From assembly GCF_964275005.1 (NCBI RefSeq), contig NC_092697.1:13003327-13067326 (forward strand): 64,000 nucleotides of DNA, written 5' to 3'. The notes beneath the pieces are model-generated. The model was not told the DNA's origin. It worked only from the letters and a program-made list of their open reading frames with translations, and did no database searches. Shown one piece after another: positions 37,040 to 47,277 of the stretch. Both the position numbers and the translations under genes were made by a program. The stretch's first letter is position 1. The number at the start of each line of letters is the position of its first letter. The DNA is from Diadema setosum (Eukaryota; Echinodermata; Echinoidea; Diadematoida; Diadematidae).

Positions 37040-37285
37040 TTATCACACTGTACATGTTTTAAACTGCATTTTGAAATTTAATAGCATGTAACTGTGACAT
37101 AGAGGTATGATCTGATGCAACTGCTCCAGTTGATTGACGGATACTAAAGTACAGATGGTGCTGCACGGGACTCAGTACGAATTAAAAAAAAACAACAACA
37201 AACATTATCTTGTATTCACTAATTTCCGAGAGAATGGAAGGAATTCTGAACCACAGGCGGTAAACTTAGTTGGGCTTAGATGAAA
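37040..37285 (+). repeat. Diverged segmental duplicate of 41395-41605
   Basis: It shares 'tttgaaatttaa.agcatg', 'gtatgatctgatgcaa', 'tgtattcacta' and 'ggaaggaattctg' followed by 'gttgggcttagatg' with the segment just downstream of the receptor signal-peptide exon. This hints at an ancient tandem duplication of the locus, though an unrecognised interspersed repeat would look the same. Confidence 0.4.
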
Positions 37286-37820
37286 ACGGGGGTTGGTTTT
37301 CGTTTTGTTTTGTTTTTGTTTGTTTGTTTGTTTATTTGTTTGTTTGTTTCTGTATGTCTCCAAGTCAACAGCAGCTTGTTAGGAGTCGATCTGGCGAGAT
37401 GAGTTTTCCTCTGCTCCCTGCTATACCACTTGCTTTTGATTACAAAGTTACATCAAAACAGTTTTAAGTGTTCGATTTTGTTTGTACAGCAATCACTTAA
37501 TCGAATACATCCAATGACATCTATCTTACATTCTGTGACAATGGGAGTACAGAGTGTCTTTGTTAAGTACTTCCATAATGAACAAGAAATCCAAAATATG
37601 AATCTTTCATCTAAACCTCTTCCCCTGTCATTTTGATTTACTGTAATATCTAAAACATATTTCAACCTGAAATTATACATCATTTATTCTTAATGCAAAT
37701 ATGCATATGCGCCTCCTTTTATCCACATGCTGGTAGAACAATGCAGATGCAGAGTCTCTTTCTTGTAGGATAGAATTTAAATGGTTATGCTTAAAAAAAT
37801 TCTCGGTTCTTCATTTTCAG

Positions 37821-37896
37821 AATACTGCTGGTCTACTGAAGAAGCATTCGAAACGTCCGATACCTTGCATGACTGCGGATCCTTCAATTACACTAC
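37821..37896 (+). CDS. Candidate exon, 76 nt, possibly receptor-related
   Basis: A good 3' splice site (ttcttcattttcag) precedes it and GTAAGC follows. In the phase 1 to phase 2 frame it reads YCWSTEEAF...TLHDCGSFNYTT, with no stop. This phase pattern is the same as receptor exon 54599-54749, and it has a Cys-Trp and a second Cys spaced as in a cytokine-receptor first half-module. However, it lacks the C-x-W order and is only half the usual length. It could be a remnant exon of an upstream paralogue, a 5' UTR exon spliced to 40831-41013, or a chance match. Confidence 0.3.
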
Positions 37897-38299
37897 GTAA
37901 GCAAATGTCGTACGAACTACTATAATTTATTCATTGCCACCCTACTGCGATTAAATGTTTTATGGCAGAAAAATGCATATTGATTTGTGTTGATTCTTGA
38001 TACCCTCCACCACTAATCTCTGTACGCTCCGTGTGCGAAATAACCCTAAATAAATCTTCATTTTTGTGTAGATATTTTTTGTATAAAACGACTTACCGTG
38101 GAAAAAAATCTTGTGTATAAGTGTATGTATTTCTTATGTATTTCTTTTTCTTGTAATATGTAATATTTTTTACCTAGAATAGTTGATGCCAACCAAAGGA
38201 GAGGTTATCTGGTATAAGAAAACAGAAAACAAATCATACAGGTATGACACTAAAACCTATAGGCCCTACATTGTACACACAAACGTCATTGAAAACTTT
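37897..38299. other. Nothing recognised
   Basis: AT-rich sequence between the candidate exon and the tandem-repeat cassette. Confidence 0.4.
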
Positions 38300-39592
38300 T
38301 TATACCCCCGCCAAACGAAGTTTGAAGGGGGTATATAGGAATCAGCGGACGGTCGGGCGGTCGGGCGGTCGGGCGGTCGGGCGGTCGGTCCGTTGCAAAT
38401 CTTGCGTCGCGAACTACTTCCTCAGTTTTCAACCGATTCCCATAAAACTTGGCACAGATGTGTGCCTTGGGTTGTAGATGTGCAAGACGTATTTTTTGAC
38501 AGTACCCAAAAGTACGTTGCCATGGTAACGGCATATTATGGGCAAAAATGGGTACAAATCTTGCGTCGCGAACTCCTCCCACAGTTTTTGATTAATTTTT
38601 ATGAAATTAGGTACAGATGTTCATCTGAATATGTTAATGTGGAAGACACATATTTCCGCAGTGGCAAAAAGTGCGTTGCCATGGTAACGGCATGTTATTG
38701 GTAAAATATAGGGCAAAATGCTTCATGGCAAAACTGCTTCATCAGTGTTCTTCCAATTCTCATGGAATTCATATTGAATGTTTGTCTTAGGATATAGGTC
38801 AGCATGACACATTTCTTGACAGTGACAAAAAGTATGTTGCCATGGTAACAGCTCACATATTATGAGCCAAAATGATGGAGAATTTTGTGTTGCAAACTAC
38901 TTCCTCAGTTTTTGCCCAATTTCCATGAAATTTGGTACAGATGTGTGCCTTTGGTTGTAGATGTGCAAGACGCATTATTTGACAGAACCTGAAAGTACGT
39001 TGCCATGGTAACGGCATATTAATGGCAGAAGATCAAGGAAAGATCTTGCGGATTTAACTACTTCCTCAGTTTTTTGACCAAAGCTTATGAATTGTGGCAC
39101 ACACCTTGATCTTGGTGGGAAAATGTGGAAGACATATTTTTCGGACATGTCGGAAGCTGCGTTGCCATGGTAACGGCATATAAATGGCAGAAGATCAAGG
39201 AAAGATCTTGCGGATTGAACTACTTCCTCTGTATTCGACTGAAGCTCATGAAATGTGGCACACACATTGGTCTTGGTGGGAAGATGTGCAAGACATATTT
39301 TTTGGACGTGTCGGAAGCTGCGTTGCCATGGTAACGGCATATTAATGGCGGAAGATCAAGGAAAGATCTTGTGGATTGAACTACTTCCTCAGTTTTTGAC
39401 AAAAGCTTATGAAATGTGGCACACACAATAGTCTTGGTAGGAAGATGTGCAAGACATATTTTTCGGATGTGTCGGAAGCTGCGTTGCCATGGTAACGGCA
39501 TTTAAATGGCAGAAGATCAAAGAAAGATCATTCCTTGGGTAAGACTGTCGTCACGGGGCGGGGGTATTAATCACCTTCAGTGATATTTCTAG
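38300..39592 (+). repeat. CCCCCGCC cassette with seven 161-bp tandem units
   Basis: It opens TATACCCCCGCCAAACGAAG, pairing with the following GAAGGGGGTATA, and then a (GGTCGGGC)n run. It continues with seven units anchored on CGTTGCCATGGTAACGGCAT (near 38521, 38680, 38841, 39004, 39166, 39327, 39488), spacing 159-163 bp. It closes at GGGCGGGGGTATTAATCACC and GATATTTCTAG. The architecture parallels 1131-2136. GTTGCCATGGTAAC is a perfect palindrome that resembles an RFX/X-box site, which is an inference. Repeated peptide frames here are artefacts. Confidence 0.8.
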
Positions 39593-39950
39593 TTTGTGTG
39601 TGACACTGGTCAGTGTCCCGGCCGGCAAGCGTACCTTCGATTTTCACGAATAGTTTCTAGAAATGTGGGCAAGATGTGAAAAATGTCATGATATTAAACC
39701 TTCAGCGCAAAATATTTTGACTTAAACATTTTAGCGGAAAATGTTGGGGGGGGGGGTTGCTACTTGAAGCCCTGTTACGGCACATTTTGGTAACTGCACA
39801 TTTTGGCAAATTTACCAAAATGTGCAGGACATTGACGGCACATTTTGGTAACTTTCGGCTTCTCCACAATCATCACCAAAAAAAAAAAAAAAAAAAAATA
39901 GTTGTAAGTGCAGTTAGTTTTTGTTCCAACCGAATGAGTTCGGCAGCTTA

Positions 39951-40250
39951 AAGGCCGTGTCACACCTTTCCGGGCAAGCTACGCGGACTTGTTGCGAGTA
40001 AGGTTTTTCCAGCACGCAGGAAAATTATCTCGCCCGTAGTTGCCCGGAGCTGCGCAAGCAAGTCCGATTTACCCGCAGCCAAGTTTTGAGCAGCACCTCG
40101 CAGGCAACTCCCACGCAGGTACTTCGCAGTCCCCGTATGCGGTCAGCGCGGCCAAGATAAAGACATTCTGTCATTTCTGTTGGACTTCTGCCATTCCTTT
40201 AGATGAATTTCTGAGTTGTCAGCCCCCACCCCAGATGTGACACGACCTGT
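39951..40250. mobile_element. 300-bp TIR element (AAGGCCGTGTCACACC), copy 1
   Basis: The left end AAGGCCGTGTCACACCTTTC and the right end GATGTGACACGACCTGT are imperfect inverted repeats. Inside are GCAG/CTGC words such as 'cgcaggtacttcgcag'. A second copy starts exactly at the next base, head to tail. Confidence 0.6.
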
Positions 40251-40640
40251 AAGGCCGTGTCACACCTTTCCGGGCACGTTACGCGGGCTTGTTGCGAGTA
40301 GGGATTTTTCAGCATGCAGGAAAATTTTCTGCGGGCGGACAAGAATGTTTACGAGTTCCACACTTGTGTCTTACTTGCAAGACGCGTGCTACTTACGTTC
40401 TACTTGCGTGTATTCTGTTTGACCTGCGTGAGAACTTTGAAACTGATCCGTTTTCTATTACGAGCGACTTACGGGTACTGCGAAGTACCTGCGTTGGAGT
40501 TGTCTGCAAGGTGCTGCCAGTAAGGGTCTCCTACTGGTGTTCTGCGTGTACCCCCGCAACTCACTCGGAACATACATATTTTGAACATGCTCAAAGCCTT
40601 ACCGTATCTGGGGAAGTTTGACTTGCGGGGAAGCAAATCA
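40251..40640. mobile_element. TIR element (AAGGCCGTGTCACACC), copy 2, degraded
   Basis: It starts AAGGCCGTGTCACACCTTTC like its neighbour and keeps 'tacgcg.gcttgttgcgagta' and 'cagcatgcaggaaaatt'. It has no clear right end. Reading frames across it are GC-biased shadows. Confidence 0.5.
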
Positions 40641-40830
40641 ACCCTACCCTAGGGTAGGGTCCATGATCAGACTAACTTTGCCTCTTCAAAGCCTACTGAT
40701 GAGAAACAAGATGAATGGGCATTTAAAATCAAAATGTTGATAATTGTTGTAGATTATTATTGCTTGGATATATAACTACTAATATAGCATGACTATGAAC
40801 GGAATTATTGTTCACTCAGTTATCTTTCAG

Positions 40831-41013
40831 CATTATGATTCTCTATCTTGTAGCCATCCGCATGAAGGTTTAAACTCTCCAGTGGCCTCATCGCATGCTG
40901 CTGCTTGGCCAATTTGCCTCTCTGCTGGTCAAGAATGGTTTCAAATAGAAGGATGATCTCTCTCCTCCTCCTCGTGGTAGCAGTCTCTGGTGATGCCAAC
41001 ACCACTGCTGCAA
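40831..41013 (+). CDS. Class I cytokine receptor-like gene, exon with signal peptide (coding from 40935)
   Basis: A splice acceptor (gttatctttcag) ends at 40830 and GTAAGC follows 41013. ATG at 40935 is the first Met after an in-frame TGA at 40863 and has A at -3 and G at +4. It encodes 26 residues plus one base: MVSNRRM, then ISLLLLVVAVSG, then DANTTAA. This is a typical secretory signal peptide, with cleavage probably after the Ser-Gly or Gly-Asp-Ala step, leaving a mature N-terminus with an N-T-T glycosylation site. The exon ends in phase 1, which matches the start of 54599-54749. Two or three short upstream ATGs lie in the 5' leader. Further 5' UTR exons must exist upstream. The receptor would be a plasma-membrane protein facing outward. 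Confidence 0.7.
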
Positions 41014-42493
41014 GTAAGCATGTCATCAGACGTTGTATGACGTGATTTCCGTTTGGATGCATTTGTAGAATAACTGCTGAAAACAGTTGCCTTTTATTGT
41101 CAAAGTTGATTATGACAACAAGTTTTACCCCTCAAATGATGATTATTTTGATTCACAGCTAATTCTTGTGATAACATAAATGGCTTTTTCACAGCAGCTG
41201 TGCTAGAGTGATCTATGGGCAAAACAGCAAATATTTGAAGGCGTGTATACATGTAGGCCCTACTTCTTGGTAGACGAAGCATGATATCGAAAATAACAAA
41301 CGTTATCATGTTCAATCTCCTCCATTTTTTCTCTCTTGAAAGGGATAATTATTTTGGGACAGGCATATCCATAGGGGAAGATTTTGACAGCTTTCCTTCA
41401 TTACTCTGAAAATGTGTTTTGAAATTTAACGACATGAAATATTGTGTCATAATGGTATCATTTGATGCAAATTCCACAGTAGACTAACAGATATAATATT
41501 GTCAATTACTACTGACAAGTATATTATAGCTGCGCCTGTATTCAATAAATTTGGAAGGAATTCTGTGCAACGCGTAGGAAGCATGATTGGGCTTTGATGC
41601 ACACCGAGGGTGTTGCAATTTTAAGCATTATTAGTATAACTTTTGAAGGTAGATTGATGGATATACCCCTTTTCTATGATGCTGTATCCGAATCTGGTTG
41701 ATACAACTCATGGTTCAATGAAGGATTTAGATACCAAAAACTGACATTCCAATTTAAGGACGTTCCTCAATTAAAGTGAAGTCCATGTCATTTTCTTCAA
41801 ACTTACCATACTGTAACTTTGACCCATCCGAAGCCCAAATATGTAAATAAAGCCATAGGTTCATGTGCTTGTTTTTCTTCTACGTGACTTTGAAGAATAC
41901 AACTAGTCTGCCGTCCTGTACCAAAATGATCCCAACTATGTGCACAAACAAGTATTATGTAACCAGATTTTTGTTTTTCTCAGTAAATGAACTTGGCGGC
42001 TGAGGGTCAAGCGCAGCATGTACGAATGATGAACCTGGGTTTTTTAATATTTTTTTGCTATTGTTTTGTTTTTGTTAACGTCATCAGCTGTGGTGTTTTA
42101 CTCAAAGCAACTTACTGACAGCTGATTATTTGTCGCTAGAGTAACTACGAGTTATTTGATAATAAGCCGTTGGTTGACTTTTCGTGTTTTCCCCAAATAA
42201 GAACAGAGTTTGTATTAATCGTTTTGGGAGTACAGATTATACAGTGTTGTAAATGATAAAGGTTCGTGGAAAGTGTATCGAAAATGTATGGAAGATGTAC
42301 GCTGTGGCGTCACATGAACTCAGTTTCAGAGGTTTATTCCGCGGTCTTTTTGTTCCTCTTTACCGTCACACAGTACACGCGGTGTTATGCCTGTTACCAG
42401 GTAACCATCCCAACTATGTGCACAAACAAGTATTATGTAACCAGATTTTCGTTTTTCTGTGTAAATGAACTTGGCGGCTGAGGGTCAACCGCA

Positions 42494-42845
42494 CACTCTA
42501 AAAAAGGTATAGTCAAATATGACTGATATCTAGTCAAATCTGACTAGGCAAAAGGGTCAGCTGGGTGCAACTGATAATCAGTCATTTTGACTATATATTT
42601 CTAGTTATATTTATTTGACTAGATAATCAGTTAAAGAATCTTACTGGATTTCTAGTAATTTTCACTATTTTTGCAAGTCAGTTTTGACTATTTATATAGT
42701 TATCACACTTTCACTGATATTTCAGTCATTTCACCATTCATTTCTAGTCACTTTTCACTCTTTTTATCAGTCAGTATTGACAATAAATATAGTCATTCCA
42801 CTTTCAATGATATTCTCGTAGATTTTCACCATTCATAGTCACAGC
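42494..42845. repeat. TAGTCA-rich degenerate repeat
   Basis: It starts CACTCTAAAAAAGGTATAGT and contains many spaced copies of TAGTCA/TGACTA and 'ttcagtcatt..acc'. These form about four degenerate units near 85 bp. Non-coding interspersed element with unclear right end. Confidence 0.5.
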
Positions 42846-43525
42846 ATACACTTGCATTCTTTCATGCACCTCCTTGGCCTTTGGTGTTCGTGTCATCACA
42901 GTTCAATTATGCTGCAAGCAAACATCAAATCGAATCATAAAAAAATTGCAATAGCAAACCATCTTACATTCAAGGCAACATGCAAATATGCACTTTGCAT
43001 TTGATTTAATAGTCTAATCACGGAACATTTTAATCAAAGTATTTTGAGAACATTTCATTTACATAATATGAGCGTCAATCCATGAAACAACATGAAATAT
43101 TAAAAATTATTATTTTCAACTCCCTTAACCCTAAAAATACTGGGCTATTTTGAACCCCCCCCCCCCCCCCCCCAGTCTTTTAGGGTTAAACCTAATAGGC
43201 CGGGCTTGAGATCTTGGCTGTCGAAAAATTGGCACGCATGTCGCCCGTGACATTATCTACTATATTGTGTAGTTGCTTTTTCGAAAAATTATGTAATTTC
43301 ATTAATTATGCATGGAATCAGACTTTTTGGTCCAAATCAATAAATGGAGGTCAAAAACAGTTATGATGTTCATTATAAACCTACTTTTGGCTGGTACCAT
43401 TGTAAAGCCAGATATTTTTTTTTTTTTTCAGAGGAATTTTTTAGATTTGATTTGGTAACGTCATTTTGAATATTAACATTTTTCTGCGCATTTGTGCAGA
43501 TTCTTCCATTCGTTTTATACACATA

Positions 43526-43699
43526 GGTCCGAATTCACAAAAGAGGTTTAAACCATGGGGTGGTTTAAACCTCCTTACGCGTACGAAAAATAAGTGTAAA
43601 TAAGCGTACCAACCCATGCGCGCGCTTAAAGAAAACACATAATTGGACCGGATTCTGTATTCGTGTAAGCTTAAAAAACCTCTTTTGTGAATTCGGGCC
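43526..43699. mobile_element. 174-bp MITE (GGTCCGAATTCACAAAAGAG)
   Basis: The termini GGTCCGAATTCACAAAAGAG and CTCTTTTGTGAATTCGGGCC are inverted repeats of about 25 bp, flanked by ATA on both sides. An internal ggtttaaaccatggggtggtttaaacc palindrome lies beside the left end. No coding capacity. Confidence 0.8.
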
Positions 43700-44641
43700 A
43701 TAGCGTTGGTCATTGCTGACATCGTATTCATGCAAAACAGAGTACAATGAAAGAAAACATATATTTATGAGATGAAAGTCATTGACAATCTAGTTGTATA
43801 TGCTATGTACCTAAAGCTAAGAAACCACACCTTTTTTTAAATTCATTTATCAAATTCTACTTAGTGACCCTGTTTTTGAAAAACAATTCTTTTTAAATGG
43901 GAATTCGAGAAATCCCATTTGTGAAAAATTCTGTTTTTCCTCTACATGTAGCCTGTTGTCATTGTTCAGACCATTTTCAAACAAAGAATTCTTGGATTGT
44001 TATTATGTAACAGTTTTTTGAATAGCCTGTACTAAGGTATGAATATCATATAATAATGTTTTTGTGATGTTTTTATCATTTAGATTACTTGTACATTATG
44101 AATTTCTTTCAAGTAACAGTATGATCTTCTTACCAGTTTCCATGTTAAATGATGAAAGTGGCACAAACAGGATTTTGCATCATCACACATAACATAGTAT
44201 AACTATAACCATGTATAAAGATCATCTGGACAAATTATTTTGCGCTTACTTTTTAAAGGAATTTGATTGGTTCGCATTTTTTGTCGCCTTGCGACAAAAA
44301 AGGTCACTTGCCTCTGTAACATTTTTTGACGCCTCATATCCCATTGACTTTGTACACAAAATGTTGCTGAGCTTTGTTGTGCCTTGTCTGAACAAGGCTT
44401 TAAAGGTAGTAGCCCACATTTGCAAAATATGTCAAAACAAGCAGTATAGTTGGCATGGAGTTTTATATGATTACAGTAAACATGTACAAAATAGCATTTC
44501 AATCTGCCTCTTACTTTGGTAAAAACATATGAAAATGTAACATGATGTTTCTTCAGATTACCTCTTGTTCAACAGTAACTCAAGAGTGCGAAGCGGCGGA
44601 GCTCAAGATCCAATCCAGGGACAACTCATAAAACAGCACGT

Positions 44642-45030
44642 TTGTCTTTCGTAATGGTGTTGTTCCGTTACGAATGAAAATTGCCAAAGTAATCCCAATA
44701 TTTAAGAAAGGTAACAAGGAAGATATTAGTAATTCTAGACCAATTTCATTGTTGTCATCGTCTTCAAAATTGTTAGAAAAAGTTGTTTATTTTAGACTCC
44801 TCAAATTTCTTGATTTTTATGATATTATTTCTGATTCACGATTCGGTTTCCGCAAAGGACATAGCACTTCTGAAGCAATTCTCTCCTTTATTGAAAAAGT
44901 AGCTAAAGCAGTAGAAAGGGCTCATCACACAGTGGGTGTCTTCCTGGACCTCTCTTTGATTTTACCTTATTTTAATCATGGTATCATAGCTTGGGGGAAC
45001 ACACATCCAACCTGTCTCGACACCTTATAA
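44642..45030 (+). pseudogene. LINE reverse transcriptase fragment with internal deletion
   Basis: The frame reads NGVVPLRMKIAKVIPIFKKG, then the RT fingers (SRPISLLSSSSKLLEKVV, FGFRKGHSTSEAIL, VGVFLDLS). It then jumps directly to PYFNHGIIAWGNT, which normally lies some 200 residues later, beyond the catalytic YADD. The active-site and palm region is therefore deleted in frame and the fragment cannot be active. The parent is a non-LTR retrotransposon of the Jockey/CR1/RTE assemblage; the clade is not resolved. Confidence 0.75.
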
Positions 45031-46099
45031 ATGGTGATTAGATGGTGATGAGGATCAAATGAATATGATAGTTTTACCCCTTTTCTGTGGTGCTGAATCC
45101 ACATCTGGTTGATTCAAATTTTTGAATTTGTGAGGATTTTGAGATACATATTCTAAATCTTGGATGTCCATTTTGGTGGTCATCTTGAATGTCTCAAAAA
45201 CCTCAAGGATTGCATCGACCAGATTTGGATTCAGTTTCCTCGAAATAGGGTGTAATTAACAACGTATTTTGTTTTGTATAAACATTTTATTAGGAAATAT
45301 TTATATCAAAATTATTATCTATTTTTGGCGGCCATTTTGGATATCTCCAAACACCTTCGAAATTGCTGAACACTTTCAAATCTTACAACTGATATAAGGT
45401 AAAACTTCGAAATAAATTTAGGTTAAAACCATCAAAAACCATCGGGCGGACGGTAAAACAAGTTTCAGCCTCTGGCTTTATAGACTGCAGGCCCCAATCA
45501 TCGTAAAGTGCCCCTGTCGCATACAGTGCAGAATGTTCATGCATTTAAGAATTGTGCTGTGCATATTGAATGAGATTTGGGCTCATCATTTGTGCTAATG
45601 AAATTCCACGTAATTATTTGTGTAACATACTATATGAAAGACTGGTTACTATTTGCAGCTTGTAATCGAGATCCATTTGCTTAATTGCTATGTCTATAAT
45701 GTATGTAGACCCTAGAGTTACACAGCGAACATAACCACTAATTTTTGAGAGATGATCCCTAAGGACCTACTCGTTGATACATAGAGTAAGAGCCCTCTTG
45801 AAATGTTTTATTTTTGATGGCATAAATGCAGAATTCTCATTTCAAACCTATAATAAAGGTTACCATTGCAAAGAAAAGAAATCTCTACGTCACAGTGCCT
45901 TGCTCATGCTACAGTTCATCATCCCTCCTGTTAATGGTGTTAAATCAGCAGCAACAATGCAGCCACTCCACTCCATGGGAAAGTTTCAAGCTGGGCCACT
46001 ATGCTTTCTCGTGGAACATGACAAAATTACGGAAGCTTATAAGTGCCAACCAGAAGACAAGATAAGAAGACGAGAAGACAAGCTAAATACCGAGAAGCC

Positions 46100-46540
46100 G
46101 AGTTATTGGAACTCGGCAAGTCGACTTGTTTGGGTCATGAAGACACGAAGCCGAGTTATTGAAACTCGGCACGTTGATTTGTTTTGGACGAGAAGACAAG
46201 ATGATGAGTTGTCGAAACTCAGCAAGTCGATTTGTTTGGGACAATAAGACAATATGACGGGTTATTAGATCTCAGAAAGTCGACTTGTTTTCGACATGAA
46301 GACAAGATGACGAGTTTTTAGAACTTGGCTAGTCTACTTGTTTTGGACAAGAAGACAAGATGATGAGTTGCTGAAACTTGGCAAGTCGACTTATTTTTGA
46401 CAAGAAGACAAGATGACAAGTTGTTGAAATTCGGGTAGTCTACTTGTTTTGGACAAGAAGACATGATGACGAGTTGTTTGAACTCGGCGAGTAGACTTAT
46501 TTGAGACAAAATAACAAGATGACGAATTGTCGGACCGGGG
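46100..46540 (+). repeat. Left 53-bp minisatellite arm, about 8 units
   Basis: The unit is built on GACGAGTTGTTGAAACTCGG and CAAGTCGACTTGTTTTGGAC with AAGAAGACAAGAT. It includes the palindromes AAGTCGACTT and CGAGTTNNNNNAACTCG. Units are contiguous, with no unique spacers. Confidence 0.85.
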
Positions 46541-46887
46541 ATAATATTTTCCCCCAATATTTTCATTGCCAACTGCCCCAATCCCTCCCTCCACCCTTCA
46601 CGAGGAAAAACCAGGTGGTTTATCATGAACACATATATTTTACTATCTCTGAAACCTGCGGGGGATTATTGTACATACCATCCCCACCCCCTGCTATCTA
46701 CGGGGTCATCCAACGAGACCGACACCCACGAGTCATACAGTCCACGAGACCGACATCAATAATAGGTCCACGAGTCATACAGCCCACGAGATATACGGCC
46801 CAGGAGTCATACAGCCCATGGGTTCGACACTACGCACAAAAGGCTCATGAGACCGACACTAAGCAAACACAGCCCACAAGACCGACA

Positions 46888-47277
46888 TTAAAGGGATCGT
46901 ATAGTTTTGGTTGAGACCTAATTTCAGGTTTCTCACATTTTTTGGTGAGATAATGAGAAACCTCTTATGAAATATGAAAGAGCATGTAATTCTTTGACGA
47001 ATTCAACGTTTATTTGATGAAAATTGGTTTTCAAATGGCTGAGATATCCAAAAAAGAGCGATTCTAATAAAGTGTGGGACCCACACTTTATTACGATCGC
47101 TTTGTTTTACTTTGTTTTTGGATGTTGCAGTCATTCCAAACCCGATTTTCATCAAATAAACTTTGAATTCCCCTTAAAATGGTATGCTCTGTACTATATC
47201 ATAAGTGCTTTCTTTGTATCTCGCAAAAAGTTTAAAGCCCAATTCTCATCTCCACCAATACTGCACTATCCCTTTAA
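46888..47277. mobile_element. 390-bp TTAA MITE
   Basis: It reads TTAA-AGGGATCGTATAG...CTATCCCT-TTAA. It interrupts a 29-bp array at 'gaccgacattaagca', which is restored exactly if one TTAA is removed, so the duplication is real. The same family is at 24592-25124. Confidence 0.85.

Larger units (their letters stand above)
41014..46027. other. Left part of receptor intron 1
   Basis: Contains the duplicate of 37040-37285 (41395-41605), a TAGTCA-rich repeat, a MITE and a LINE fragment, which are listed separately. The short word 'ccatcccaactatgtgcacaaacaagtattatgtaacc' recurs at 41927-41960 and 42408-42440, a small local duplication. 45060-45480 holds the degenerate 'ccagatttggattcag' repeat. 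No further exon could be supported. Confidence 0.5.

Noticed and set aside
44549..44640. Possible exon after the acceptor 'gatgtttcttcag'
   Set aside because: It is open in phase 1 but has no good donor and runs straight into the LINE fragment; no similarity recognised.
45774..46247. 157-codon + strand frame
   Set aside because: It runs from unremarkable intron DNA into the 53-bp minisatellite arm; the composition reflects the repeat.
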